46,809 bases of DNA from Deltaproteobacteria bacterium (GCA_027858995.1 JAQIBP010000140.1:1-46809); one strand, 5' to 3'. Shown: positions 34,035 to 42,910, numbered from the stretch's first letter. Made by a program: numbers and translations. The notes: a model not told the origin generated them from the letters alone.

Positions 34035-35504
34035 ATGGAATTGCATGAACTTAATATATCAAGTGTGAGACAACTGCTTTTAAAGAGAGAAATTACATCT
34101 TTCGACCTGACTCAAGTTCTGCTTCAGCGTATTGAAAAATTTGATGGAAAAATAGGTGCCTTTATCACAATTGATAAGGAAAGAGCGCTTGAACAGGCAA
34201 AAAAAGCAGATGAGGATATTGCCAATAACAATATATCAGTCCTGACAGGGATACCCATTGCCTTGAAAGATCTTTTGTGCACAAAGGGCATTAAAACAAC
34301 ATGCGGATCAAAAATTCTTGATAATTTTATACCCCAGTATGATGGAACTGTTGTCTCAAAATTAAAAAAAAATGGTGCTGTTATTATTGGCAAGACCAAT
34401 CTTGATGAGTTTGCCATGGGATCTTCAACAGAGAATTCTTCCTATCAAATTACCAGAAATCCATGGAACAAAGATCATGTGCCCGGCGGTTCAAGCGGCG
34501 GCTCTGCTGCTGCCGTTACAGCAGGATTCTGCTGTGCAGCACTTGGCTCTGATACAGGAGGTTCCATCAGGCAACCTGCTTCCCACTGTTCGGTTGTAGG
34601 TCTTAAACCAACCTATGGAAGGGTGTCGCGGTTTGGCCTGGTTTCCTATGGATCATCCCTTGACCAAATAGGGCCTATTACAAAAGATGTCAAAGATGCA
34701 GCATTGTTGATGAATGTTATAAGCGGCAATGACAAAATGGATTCAACCAGTGCAAAAATTGATGTTCCGGATTTTTCCAGGGCCTTTGATCAATTTGAAA
34801 AGAATTCATTAAAAGGGATGACTGCTGGAATTCCAAAGGAGTATCTATCTGTGGAAGGGATAGATCCTGATGTTGAAAAAGTTTTCAATGAAGCAAAAAA
34901 GAGTCTTGAAAGCCTTGGTGTTACCATCAGGGAAATTTCCCTGCCCCATACCGATTACGTTGTGGCAGCCTATTATATCATTGCCCCGTGTGAAGCAAGT
35001 TCCAACCTTGCAAGGTTTGACGGTGTAAAATACGGGTTCAGGGACAGATCCACTGATGATCTTATTGAAATGTATAAAAAAACCAAGTCTAAAGGGTTTG
35101 GTCCTGAGGTCCAGAGAAGAATTATGATAGGAACTTTTGCCCTCTCTGCAGGATATTATGATGCCTATTATGGAAGAGCATCTCAGGTCCGTACACTGAT
35201 TATGGAAGATTTTTCCAGAGCCTTTGAAACCTGTGATTTTATCCTCTCTCCTGTGGCTCCCACTCCTGCATTTAAAATCGGTGAAAATATTGATGACCCT
35301 CTGACCATGTATTTAACAGATATTTTCACCCTCTCTGCCAATATGGCCGGGATTCCAGGGATCTCAGTTCCTGCAGGGTATTCTGCCAAAGGACTTCCCA
35401 TTGGCATCCAGATGATGGCAAAAAGATTTGATGAGATGACACTTTTACGGGCAGGGTACGGGTTTGAACAGACAATTAAGTTAGGGGTGAGGTGTGAGTT
35501 ATGA
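34035..35504 (+). CDS. gatA: Asp-tRNA(Asn)/Glu-tRNA(Gln) amidotransferase subunit A
   Basis: 489 residues of the amidase-signature family with the catalytic Lys-cisSer-Ser triad: PIALKDLLCTKG (Lys), GGSSGGSAAAV and SDTGGSIRQPASHC (Ser). It releases ammonia from glutamine for GatB. The last residues (KLGVRCEL) and the stop codon are encoded by a degenerate 7-bp repeat tract that begins at about 35487, so the natural C-terminus has probably been altered. Confidence 0.96.
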   Translation: MELHELNISSVRQLLLKREITSFDLTQVLLQRIEKFDGKIGAFITIDKERALEQAKKADEDIANNNISVLTGIPIALKDLLCTKGIKTTCGSKILDNFIPQYDGTVVSKLKKNGAVIIGKTNLDEFAMGSSTENSSYQITRNPWNKDHVPGGSSGGSAAAVTAGFCCAALGSDTGGSIRQPASHCSVVGLKPTYGRVSRFGLVSYGSSLDQIGPITKDVKDAALLMNVISGNDKMDSTSAKIDVPDFSRAFDQFEKNSLKGMTAGIPKEYLSVEGIDPDVEKVFNEAKKSLESLGVTIREISLPHTDYVVAAYYIIAPCEASSNLARFDGVKYGFRDRSTDDLIEMYKKTKSKGFGPEVQRRIMIGTFALSAGYYDAYYGRASQVRTLIMEDFSRAFETCDFILSPVAPTPAFKIGENIDDPLTMYLTDIFTLSANMAGIPGISVPAGYSAKGLPIGIQMMAKRFDEMTLLRAGYGFEQTIKLGVRCEL

Positions 35505-35542
35505 GTTCTCAGTTCTCAGTCAATTGAATACTGATAACTGAC
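35487..35542 (+). repeat. Degenerate heptamer repeat tract at the gatA 3' end
   Basis: Successive 7-mers GTGAGGT, GTGAGTT, ATGAGTT, CTCAGTT, CTCAGTC, AATTGAA, TACTGAT, AACTGAC. The reverse complement (AACTCAT AACTCAC ACCTCAC) matches the heptamers found in mutL and near 44500. Confidence 0.65.
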
Positions 35543-35571
35543 AACTTTTATATAAAATAAGGAGGCCTAAA

Positions 35572-35766
35572 ATGCCAACAGTAACACCAAAAGGAGAAAA
35601 TCTGAAAAAAGCAATCAAATTCATATCAGAAAAGAGGCAGGAAAATCCTGATATCAACCTTAATAAACTTGTGGATGATGCAGGTCTTCAATTTGATTTA
35701 AGCCCCAAAGAGTGTGAATTTCTGCTAAGGTTTGTAAAAGATGACAACAGTCAAAATACTGCCTGA
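35572..35766 (+). CDS. Small conserved hypothetical protein before mutL
   Basis: 64 residues, beginning MPTVTPKGENLKKAIKFISE; helical with a C-terminal LSPKECEFLLRFVKDD. AAGGAGG precedes the ATG. It overlaps the start of mutL by 26 bases, implying translational coupling. I do not recognise a family. Confidence 0.7.
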   Translation: MPTVTPKGENLKKAIKFISEKRQENPDINLNKLVDDAGLQFDLSPKECEFLLRFVKDDNSQNTA

Positions 35767-37618
35767 AATTCTCTCCAACCAGATTGCAGCAGGAGAAGTG
35801 GTGCAGCGCCCCTCTTCTGTTGTAAAAGAGCTTGTTGAAAATTCCATTGATGCAGGTTCCAAAAGTATTACCATTGAAATTGTAAAAGGCGGCAAATCAT
35901 TAATACGGGTTTCTGATGACGGCTGCGGGCTTGCAAGGGATGATGCCCTGCTTTCCATTGAAAGATACGCCACAAGCAAAATATTTAAAAAAGAGGATCT
36001 CTTTTCCATCTCCACCATGGGTTTTCGCGGTGAAGCCCTGCCTTCCATTGCATCAATATCCAAATTCTGCCTTGTAACAAGGAGAAAAGATTCTGATATT
36101 GGAACCCGAATAGAGATAGTTGGCGGCAAAATAAGAGATGTCTCTGATGCAGGGGCTCCGGTCGGAACAATGGTGGAAGTTAAAAATCTTTTTTTTAACA
36201 CCCCTGCAAGAAAGAAATTTTTAAAAACAGATAACACAGAAACAAGCCATGTTATCGATGCCATATCAGGAATGGCACTGGGAAATCCAGGTGTTCAAAT
36301 CAGACTCTTTTTAAACAACAGACTGCATAAAAGTTTTTCATCATCTGATGATCTTTTTGCAAGATCTGTGAATGTTCTTGGAAAAGATACTGCAGATAAG
36401 CTTTACAAACTGGATTTCATGAGTTCGGCACTGCATATCCACGGGCTTTGCTCCAACCCCTCTGTTACAAGAAGCACCTCATCAAAAATCTTTTTGTTTG
36501 TAAACAACCGCCTTGTATATGACCGGGGTCTTATTTCAGCAATTTTCAGGGGATATCGACAAAGGATTATGAAGGGCAGATTCCCCCTTGGTGTCTTTTT
36601 TATTGATATTGACTTTGACCAGGTTGATGTCAATGTCCACCCATCCAAAAGAGAAATTAAATTTTTCAGTGCCCAAAAAGTGTATGAATCTGTGTCTCAA
36701 ACCATTGAGAACAGACTATCCAGAGAACAGCAAAATGTTACAGCATACTCAAATATAAAAACCATCCCTGAAGAGAAATTTGAATATATTGACAATGCCT
36801 TGAAATTTGACCCGTCTGCAACTGATCATACTGAATTTGACCAAAGAGGTTTAGTTAGAACTGAATTGGAACAGACAAGCAGGGTTGAACAGCCGGTAAC
36901 TGACTGGCAGTCAACTTTTGAACCTGATGTTTCAAGCTCAGCTTTGCAAACCCATATCTCCGCGCCTCACCCTCCATCACCCCTCACAACAAACCCCTTA
37001 CAACTAAAAGCTCACAATTCAAATCTCACAACTCAAATCTCAAATCTAACAATCATCGGTCAGGCAATGGGAACTTACATCATCGCAGAATCACAAAACA
37101 CCTTAATGTTCATTGACCAGCATGCAGCCCATGAACGCATAGTTTATGAAAAACTTAAAAAAAGGTATAAAACCCTTAATGTTCAAAGTCAAAATCTTCT
37201 TGCCCCTGAAACTCTGGAATTAAATTTTAAAGAGACAGATCTTCTGCTGGAAATCCTTGATGATTTAAACGCTCTCGGGATGATGATAGAGCCATTCGGG
37301 GATACAACTTTTGTTATAAAAGCTGTACCATCCATTATTGATGAAAAAGAGGTCAAGCCCATAATTCTTGATATTATTGAAACCGCTTTAAATAAAAAAG
37401 ATAAATTTTCCAAGGAAGCCTGGCTTGATAAATGCCTGATTTCAATGGCATGCCATGGAGCAGTAAGAGCAAACTCTTCTTTGAATCAAAAGGAGATAAC
37501 CCAACTGCTCATTGATCTTGAAAAATGTGAAAATTCAAGGCACTGCCCCCATGGCCGCCCCATTATTGCTGCCTGGACAAAAAATCAGATGGAAAAACTG
37601 TTTAAAAGAGTGTTATAA
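35741..37618 (+). CDS. mutL: DNA mismatch repair protein MutL
   Basis: 625 residues. The N-terminal GHKL ATPase shows NQIAAGEVVQRPSSVVKELVENSIDAG, DDGCG, TMGFRGEALPSIASI and GTMVEVKNLFFNTPARKKFL. The C-terminal dimerisation domain has the endonuclease-type QHAAHERIVYEKL, CHGAVRANSSL and CPHGRPI (no classical DQHAx2Ex4E, but QHAAHERIVYE is close to it). The linker (about residues 411-436) is encoded by a 7-bp repeat tract. The last 10 codons (QMEKLFKRVL) recur as a duplicate at 39357-39389 beyond hipA. Confidence 0.95.
   Translation: MTTVKILPEILSNQIAAGEVVQRPSSVVKELVENSIDAGSKSITIEIVKGGKSLIRVSDDGCGLARDDALLSIERYATSKIFKKEDLFSISTMGFRGEALPSIASISKFCLVTRRKDSDIGTRIEIVGGKIRDVSDAGAPVGTMVEVKNLFFNTPARKKFLKTDNTETSHVIDAISGMALGNPGVQIRLFLNNRLHKSFSSSDDLFARSVNVLGKDTADKLYKLDFMSSALHIHGLCSNPSVTRSTSSKIFLFVNNRLVYDRGLISAIFRGYRQRIMKGRFPLGVFFIDIDFDQVDVNVHPSKREIKFFSAQKVYESVSQTIENRLSREQQNVTAYSNIKTIPEEKFEYIDNALKFDPSATDHTEFDQRGLVRTELEQTSRVEQPVTDWQSTFEPDVSSSALQTHISAPHPPSPLTTNPLQLKAHNSNLTTQISNLTIIGQAMGTYIIAESQNTLMFIDQHAAHERIVYEKLKKRYKTLNVQSQNLLAPETLELNFKETDLLLEILDDLNALGMMIEPFGDTTFVIKAVPSIIDEKEVKPIILDIIETALNKKDKFSKEAWLDKCLISMACHGAVRANSSLNQKEITQLLIDLEKCENSRHCPHGRPIIAAWTKNQMEKLFKRVL
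36971..37047 (+). repeat. Degenerate heptamer tract inside the mutL linker
   Basis: About eleven 7-mers of the form CANNNCT (for example CACAATT, CAAATCT, CACAACT, CAAATCT, CAAATCT). The tract encodes a Pro/Leu/Asn/Ser/Thr-rich stretch between the ATPase and dimerisation domains without breaking the frame. Confidence 0.65.
37584..37616 (+). repeat. Left direct repeat bounding the hipBA islet (mutL 3' end)
   Basis: 33 bases of the mutL 3' end, identical at 32 positions to 39357-39389. Only one base differs (GG versus GA). Confidence 0.9.
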
Positions 37619-37755
37619 AAGATTGGTTAGTGTTTTTTTTCTTGATTCCATAATTATTTTACAATCATATTTTAAAAATTTGGAAGCATCAGATTTTAAA
37701 ACAATCTTGCGGTAAAAGGATTGTGTATGTATTATCTGCCAAAAAATAAATTTTA

Positions 37756-37784
37756 TTGACAATATATTGTTAGTAATATACTAT
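37756..37784 (+). promoter_or_regulatory. Promoter of hipBA
   Basis: TTGACA (37756-37761) and TACTAT (37779-37784) with 17-base spacing. The spacer holds ATATTGTTAGTAATAT, an imperfect palindrome that may be the HipB operator. Confidence 0.6.
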
Positions 37785-37818
37785 TCAACCTATATATTAA
37801 TAATATTTTATCAATAAA

Positions 37819-38118
37819 ATGAATATTTTTTTTAAAACACCTCAGGAAATGTCACTGCAGCTTGCCGGGAAATTAAAGGCTTTGCGTCTTTCAAAAAAAT
37901 GGAAGCAGTCTACCCTTGCTAAACGATCCGGAGTTACACAGGCCTCGCTGAGAAGGTTTGAGCAGACAGGGAAAATATCCATGGAAAATTTTTTAAAATT
38001 GATACATGCACTTGGCCGTCTTGACGAAATGGAATCTCTTATGGAACGGCCGGCAGTTAAGTCTCTGAATGATCTCAGGGCTATGGAAGGCCATACTGCA
38101 AAGAGAGGTTCCATTTGA
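37819..38118 (+). CDS. hipB: HipB-type XRE antitoxin
   Basis: 99 residues with a helix-turn-helix domain: LKALRLSKKWKQSTLAKRSGVTQASLRRFEQTGKISMENFLKLIHALG. It should neutralise HipA and repress the operon. The stop overlaps the hipA start (TTGA). A downstream ATG at 37849 is an alternative start. Confidence 0.88.
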   Translation: MNIFFKTPQEMSLQLAGKLKALRLSKKWKQSTLAKRSGVTQASLRRFEQTGKISMENFLKLIHALGRLDEMESLMERPAVKSLNDLRAMEGHTAKRGSI

Positions 38119-39353
38119 AAGAGTTGAATGTATTTTTTATTTCTTCTCCAAAAGAGAAGCAGCTTGTTGGTCAACTTGCACAAGTTGAGGATAGAATTTT
38201 TTTCGAGTATGCTCCGGATTTTATTGAAAAGTCCCTTTTTTTATCTCCATACAAACTACCACTGGAATCAGGGGTGCATGAGCATAAAGATAAAAATTTT
38301 GGACCGATATTTGGATTGTTTGATGATTCATTGCCCGATGGATGGGGTCTACTTCTGATGGACCGGTTTTTAAGAAAACAGGGAGTTAATGTTGATCGGG
38401 TTTCCGTACTGGATCGTCTTGCATTCTTAGGAATAGCTGCAATGGGAGCTCTAACATATGAACCGGCTGTAAAACATAACAAATTTGATAAGCATGTTAA
38501 GCTGCAATCACTGGCTGATCAGTCCCGCCAGATTATGGAAGGCAAAACAACTGATATTTTACCTGAACTCATGAGAACCGGTGGCAGCCCCGGAGGAGCC
38601 AGGCCAAAAGTATTGATAGGAATCAATAAAAAAACAGATCAAATAATTTCAGGAGAAGAGGATCTTCCGGAATCGTTTGAGCACTGGATAGTCAAATTTA
38701 ATTCAAAGAAAGATTTGCCTGACTCAGGTGCTGTAGAGTATGCTTACTCTTTAATGGCAGAAAAAGCCGGTATTCTAATGCCTGAAACACGCTTATTTAA
38801 ACTAAACTCCGGGGATAGATTTTTTGGTATCAAAAGATTTGATAGAAAAAAAAATCAAAGATTTCATATTCATACATTTGGGAATTTGATCCATTCAAAT
38901 TTTAGAATTCCTGAATGTGATTATGAAACCTTTTTAAAAGTTACAATGGATCTTACTAAAAATTATCAAGACCTTGAACAGGGATTTCACCAAATGATTT
39001 TCAATATTCTGGCAAACAACAGGGACGATCATGTAAAAAATTTTGCTTTTATGATCACTGAAAAAGGGGAGTGGGCTATGACACCTGCATACGACATAAC
39101 GTTTTCCCGTGGGCCTGGTGGAGAGCACTCTATGTCAGTTGCCGGAGAGGGGCGTTCTCCTGGGAAACAGGCGATCTCACGTCTTGGACAGTCAATAGGA
39201 TTTCCTCAAAAAAATATCAACAATATAATTGATCAAACCATTGCTTCTTTAGAACAATGGAGTGAGTTTGCAGGTCAGGCCGGAATCAATGAGCAGACAA
39301 AAGAGTGTATTCAAAAAAAAATTGAAAGAAACATAGCTGTGTTAAAGGATTAA
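38115..39353 (+). CDS. hipA: HipA-family Ser/Thr kinase toxin
   Basis: 412 residues starting with TTG that overlaps the hipB stop. The N-terminal subdomain has PIFGLFDDSLPDGWGLLLMDR. The phosphate loop is GGSPGGARPKVLIG, and the catalytic Asp lies in ANNRDDHVKNFAFM, with AYDITFS as the metal-binding DFG equivalent. E. coli HipA phosphorylates glutamyl-tRNA synthetase, causing growth arrest. The stop lies only 3 bases before the right copy of the mutL 3' end. Confidence 0.92.
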   Translation: MKELNVFFISSPKEKQLVGQLAQVEDRIFFEYAPDFIEKSLFLSPYKLPLESGVHEHKDKNFGPIFGLFDDSLPDGWGLLLMDRFLRKQGVNVDRVSVLDRLAFLGIAAMGALTYEPAVKHNKFDKHVKLQSLADQSRQIMEGKTTDILPELMRTGGSPGGARPKVLIGINKKTDQIISGEEDLPESFEHWIVKFNSKKDLPDSGAVEYAYSLMAEKAGILMPETRLFKLNSGDRFFGIKRFDRKKNQRFHIHTFGNLIHSNFRIPECDYETFLKVTMDLTKNYQDLEQGFHQMIFNILANNRDDHVKNFAFMITEKGEWAMTPAYDITFSRGPGGEHSMSVAGEGRSPGKQAISRLGQSIGFPQKNINNIIDQTIASLEQWSEFAGQAGINEQTKECIQKKIERNIAVLKD

Positions 39354-39356
39354 AAC

Positions 39357-39389
39357 ATCAGATGAAAAAACTGTTTAAAAGAGTGTTAT
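39357..39389 (+). repeat. Right direct repeat: orphan copy of the mutL 3' end
   Basis: 32 of 33 bases match 37584-37616. Read in the mutL frame it encodes MKKLFKRVL followed by TGA, so it looks like the displaced original end of mutL. Confidence 0.9.
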
Positions 39390-39515
39390 GAAATAATGAA
39401 CTTGATAGAACTAACAAGATCTAATTTTTCAAAAGGCTTGTCTGATTATCCATTATAATATATAACCTTGAGACAAAAAATTAATAATTAGAAATTGTAT
39501 TTAAGGAGTAGGATT

Positions 39516-41162
39516 TTGAAATATAATAAAATGATTAAAAACAGCAGAGTGTTTATATTTGCAGTTCTGATTTTAACTCTGTTTTCAGCAGGATCCGGCA
39601 TGTGTGCGGAACCTAAAAAAGTGGCAGTTGTTCCTTTTACAATGAATTCCGCCCAGGACCTGGGCTTTTTGCAGAATGGTCTGTTTGATATGCTCTCCAC
39701 AAGATTGTCAGATCCTGGAAAAGTTGTGGTTCTCGATCGTGAGACCATTGACAATGCAATACAAAAAGCCAAGACTTCCGGTAAAATTAAAGGGAAATTT
39801 AATGAAAGCAAGGCCAGGATCCTTGGAGAGTCCATGGGGATTGACTATGTTCTGTTTGGAAGTCTGAATAATTTCGGTGACAGTGTCAGTCTTGATACAA
39901 GCATGGTGGATATAAGCAGGACAAAACCCACCATAACCTTTTTTAAACAGAGCAATAACATGGGAGATGTGATTCCCATGATTAATACTTTTGCCGGTGA
40001 TATTAACCTGAAAGTTTTTAACCGAAATATTGCCAATGAATTGTATGCCAGGCCTCAACCTCAGGGGCCGCAGGCACCAGGCGCTCTTCAGGATGCAGGA
40101 CAGGGAACTAGAGGGTATGGCGGTGGTTTTGTAAACCTTCAGCAGTCCGGGCAGAAAGGATTTCAAACACATTTGAAGTTCAAGGGACAGATCAATGCCA
40201 TTGCAGCCGGCGACTTGAATAAAGATGGAACTGTCCAGATTGTGACAGCCACAGATTATCAGATTTATATCCATAAACTTAAAGGCAATAAACTCGTAGT
40301 TGACAAAAAGCTTGATTTTGGCTCCACAAACAGGATTATTGCCCTTGATATTGCAGATATCAATAATAATGGGTTCCCTGAAATATTTGTCACCAGCCTG
40401 AATATCCACAGGCAGGGAGTAAACTCCTTTGTACTGGAATATAATGGCAGCAGTTATAAAACCCTGACAGATGATGAGTCATACTATTTCAGGGTTGTGG
40501 ATGGAGAAAACAAAAGTAAAATTCTTCTGGGTCAGAAATCAACTGTTAATCCCTTTAAAGGTGATATATTTACCATGCTGCCTTCAGGGAATCACTATGA
40601 AAAAGATAGAAAGCTTATAATGCCCAGAAGCGCTTCAGTCCTCTCCCTTGCAATGGGGCCGGTAACCTCAAAAGATGCAAAAGAGTCTGTACTGATCAAT
40701 GAGCACGGCCATCTTAATGTATTAAATGACGCAGGCAGCATTGAGTGGGAGGGAAACAGTAAATTCGGCGGTACCGGCCACTATGTTCTTCTCCCGCGAA
40801 ATGATACAGATGCCTCTTTCCAGGAACGTATCTATTTTAATCCCAGGATTCAATTTTATGATATAGGAGATGACAGCAAACTTGAAGTTTTTGCCGTGAA
40901 AAATGAAGAAGTTGGCGGAGGTACTCTGGGAAAATATAAAAGGTTTACAAAGGGAAGCCTTGAAATCCTCTCCTGGGATGGCATTGCCCTTGCTCCAGTC
41001 TTTAAAACACGCTCTGTCCAGGGTTGGATCAGTGATTTTGTAATTGCAGATATTGATGGGGATTCCATTGATGAACTGATTGTCTCTGTGGTGGGCAGAT
41101 CAAAACTGCTTATTAATGTTGCAGATCAGACCTCCAATATTATCTCCTATAAACTGGAGTAG
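39516..41162 (+). CDS. TolB/CsgG-like N-terminal domain with FG-GAP/VCBS-type beta-propeller, exported
   Basis: About 548 residues from a TTG at 39516, chosen because AAGGAG lies 7 bases before it; the frame has no better ATG except at 39531. Signal peptide ends near SGMCAEP. Residues about 40-180 resemble the CsgG/TolB-N fold (KKVAVVPFTMNSAQDLGFLQNGLFDMLSTRL). A Pro/Gln/Gly linker leads to repeated AAGDLNKDGTVQIV, ALDIADINNNGFPEIFV and VIADIDGDSIDELIVS calcium-binding FG-GAP blades. Likely a periplasmic or outer-membrane-associated protein; function unknown. It has a paralog of the N-terminal domain at 44522-45163. Confidence 0.8.
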   Translation: MKYNKMIKNSRVFIFAVLILTLFSAGSGMCAEPKKVAVVPFTMNSAQDLGFLQNGLFDMLSTRLSDPGKVVVLDRETIDNAIQKAKTSGKIKGKFNESKARILGESMGIDYVLFGSLNNFGDSVSLDTSMVDISRTKPTITFFKQSNNMGDVIPMINTFAGDINLKVFNRNIANELYARPQPQGPQAPGALQDAGQGTRGYGGGFVNLQQSGQKGFQTHLKFKGQINAIAAGDLNKDGTVQIVTATDYQIYIHKLKGNKLVVDKKLDFGSTNRIIALDIADINNNGFPEIFVTSLNIHRQGVNSFVLEYNGSSYKTLTDDESYYFRVVDGENKSKILLGQKSTVNPFKGDIFTMLPSGNHYEKDRKLIMPRSASVLSLAMGPVTSKDAKESVLINEHGHLNVLNDAGSIEWEGNSKFGGTGHYVLLPRNDTDASFQERIYFNPRIQFYDIGDDSKLEVFAVKNEEVGGGTLGKYKRFTKGSLEILSWDGIALAPVFKTRSVQGWISDFVIADIDGDSIDELIVSVVGRSKLLINVADQTSNIISYKLE

Positions 41163-41185
41163 GAGAAAAAAAGATATAAAAACTA

Positions 41186-41214
41186 TTGACAAAAGGGTTT
41201 AAACCCAATAAATA
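41186..41214 (+). promoter_or_regulatory. Porin promoter with palindromic spacer
   Basis: TTGACA (41186-41191), 17 bases, TAAATA (41209-41214). The spacer contains a perfect palindrome GGGTTTAAACCC (41195-41206), a possible repressor site. Confidence 0.6.
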
Positions 41215-41225
41215 GTGAAATGTTA

Positions 41226-41260
41226 TGAATTGAGGCATTTAAAAGGAGTGCCTTGATTCA
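41226..41260 (+). promoter_or_regulatory. Leader hairpin exposing a copy of the ribosome-binding site
   Basis: Arms 41226-41237 and 41249-41260 pair over 12 positions with two G-U pairs. The 11-base loop TTTAAAAGGAG is identical to the sequence forming the real ribosome-binding site just before the porin ATG. Confidence 0.6.
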
Positions 41261-41296
41261 GTTAATTCAGGTGTAATATTTTAAAAGGAGAAAAAG

Positions 41297-42349
41297 ATGA
41301 AAAAATTAATTATTATGGCTGCTTCCCTTGCATTGGTTGCAGGTTTTGCAATGACTGCAGCAGCAGCTGACTGGAATTTTTATGGTTCCTCCCGTGTAAG
41401 TACTTTCTGGACGAACGTTGAGGGAATTGGTACTAACACAGCAGATGTAGATCAATTTAACCAGGGTCTTCAGGGTAATGCCCGTATTGGTGCAAATGTT
41501 AAAGTAAGTGATGAACTCACCGGCCGTTTTGAATATGGTTCAGGCGTTAACTTACGTCTTCTCTATGGTACATGGAATTTTGGTTCAGGTGCATTTACTG
41601 TTGGTCAGACTTACTCACCTCTGAATATGTTCACATCTGGCCAGGTGTTTGGTTCTGATACTGGTCTGCTGAACGTTGGTGGTGTTTACAGTGGTCGTGA
41701 ACCAGTTCTGCAGTTGGCATTTGGTGGTTTCAAGGTTGCTTTAGTGGAACTTGATAATGCTGATGCTCTTCCTGGTAAAGTAGCTAATGAAAATTCTATA
41801 CCAGCTATTGAAGCAAGTTACAGATATTCCCAGGATAACTGGAATGTAAAAGTTGCTGGTGGTTATCAGACTTATGAAGCACAAGATGCTTTCGGTTTTG
41901 GAATTGATGTAGACTCTTATGTAGTTGCCCTTAGTGGTGGTGTAAACTTTGGTGCTTTTTATGTAAAAGGTAATGTTTATACTGGTGAGAATGGTGGCAA
42001 CCTGATTGCCCTTAATACTACTACTGCTGGTGCTTGGTCTGGAAGCGGTTTAGCTGGCCTTAATGCAGCTGGAACTGATACTGATGATAATGATATCTTT
42101 GGCTATGTCCTTGTTGTAGGTGGTAAAATCAATGATATGTTCAGTGTTGAAGCAGGTTACGGTTCTGCTGAACAAGAACTTAATTCATCGACTACTGGAG
42201 AAGATGAAGTATCCGCTTATTACTTAAACAGCACAATCACTCTTGCCCCTGGTGTATTTGTTGTTCCTGAAATCGGTATGATTGATGCCGAAGAAGACGG
42301 CCAGACTGAATTAACTTATTTTGGTGCAAAATGGCAGATCAACTTCTAA
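41297..42349 (+). CDS. Outer-membrane porin
   Basis: 350 residues with a clear signal peptide (MKKLIIMAASLALVAGFAMTAAAADWNFYG). The mature protein has alternating beta strands, many Gly/Tyr/Asp residues, NARIGANVKVSDELTGRFEYG and ends AKWQINF with terminal Phe, as in Gram-negative general porins. AAAAGGAG precedes the ATG. It is followed by a strong terminator, so it is a single-gene unit. Likely abundant, judging from the promoter and leader (inference). Confidence 0.88.
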   Translation: MKKLIIMAASLALVAGFAMTAAAADWNFYGSSRVSTFWTNVEGIGTNTADVDQFNQGLQGNARIGANVKVSDELTGRFEYGSGVNLRLLYGTWNFGSGAFTVGQTYSPLNMFTSGQVFGSDTGLLNVGGVYSGREPVLQLAFGGFKVALVELDNADALPGKVANENSIPAIEASYRYSQDNWNVKVAGGYQTYEAQDAFGFGIDVDSYVVALSGGVNFGAFYVKGNVYTGENGGNLIALNTTTAGAWSGSGLAGLNAAGTDTDDNDIFGYVLVVGGKINDMFSVEAGYGSAEQELNSSTTGEDEVSAYYLNSTITLAPGVFVVPEIGMIDAEEDGQTELTYFGAKWQINF

Positions 42350-42400
42350 GTTGATTTGATTTAATTGTAGAAAAAAAGTATAAAATCACCTGAATTTTTA

Positions 42401-42436
42401 AGTCCCGGTATGGATGGTCCATACCGGGACTTTTTA
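42401..42436 (+). terminator. Intrinsic terminator of the porin gene
   Basis: A perfect 14-bp GC-rich stem (AGTCCCGGTATGGA at 42401-42414 and its complement at 42418-42431) with a 3-base loop, followed by TTTT. Located 52 bases after the porin stop. Confidence 0.95.
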
Positions 42437-42540
42437 TATTTAGGGACACTTTACTTAATTACTGTCATCTGTTTTAAACAGCATCCATATCCCATATGCA
42501 AAATAAAAATCATTTTCAACCTCTATTTGGGAATAAGCAA

Positions 42541-42553
42541 TGGACAGATACTA
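42541..42553 (+). repeat. 13-nt copy of the cyclase gene 5' end
   Basis: TGGACAGATACTA is identical to 43317-43329, the first codons of the adenylate cyclase gene. Here it reads ATG GAC AGA TAC TAG, a truncated start. Confidence 0.6.
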
Positions 42554-42608
42554 GAACTCCATAATAAGTTATCCCCAGAAGTTAAGACAGAAATTTTTAT
42601 CAAAATTC

Positions 42609-42637
42609 TTGACATTACAGTAATGCTGTAATACAGT
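42609..42637 (+). promoter_or_regulatory. mazEF promoter with operator palindrome
   Basis: TTGACA (42609-42614) and a weak -10 (TACAGT, 42632-42637). ATTACAG (42614-42620) and CTGTAAT (42626-42632) form an inverted repeat overlapping the promoter, as expected for an AbrB/MazE operator. Confidence 0.5.
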
Positions 42638-42670
42638 TGGCATGTAGTATAAATTAAAAAAGGTGAATAT

Positions 42671-42910
42671 ATGGAACTTGCAATTAATACAAGCAAACTT
42701 ACTTCCAAAAGCCAGGCCACTATACCTGGAAAAATAAGAAAGATATTAGGGGTACGCCCTGGTGATTCCGTAGCGTTTGAAGTTGATGAAAACAAAAAGG
42801 TTATGATCCGGAAAGCGTCACTAATAGATTTTGAATTTGCAAAAGCACTTGAAGGTACACTTTCAGAGTGGTCGTCAAAAAATGATGAAGAGGCATATTG
42901 TGACTTATAA
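42671..42910 (+). CDS. mazE: AbrB/MazE-family antitoxin
   Basis: 79 residues. The N-terminal swapped-hairpin AbrB domain is clear: TSKLTSKSQATIPGKIRKILGVRPGDSVAFEVDENKKVMIRKA. The C-terminal tail (LEGTLSEWSSKNDEEAYCDL) should bind the toxin. AAAGGTG precedes the ATG. The 3' end overlaps the toxin start. Confidence 0.9.
   Translation: MELAINTSKLTSKSQATIPGKIRKILGVRPGDSVAFEVDENKKVMIRKASLIDFEFAKALEGTLSEWSSKNDEEAYCDL

Noticed and set aside
39708-40409. 233-codon minus-strand frame
   Set aside because: Long but fully inside the TolB/beta-propeller gene, with no domain and no ribosome-binding site.
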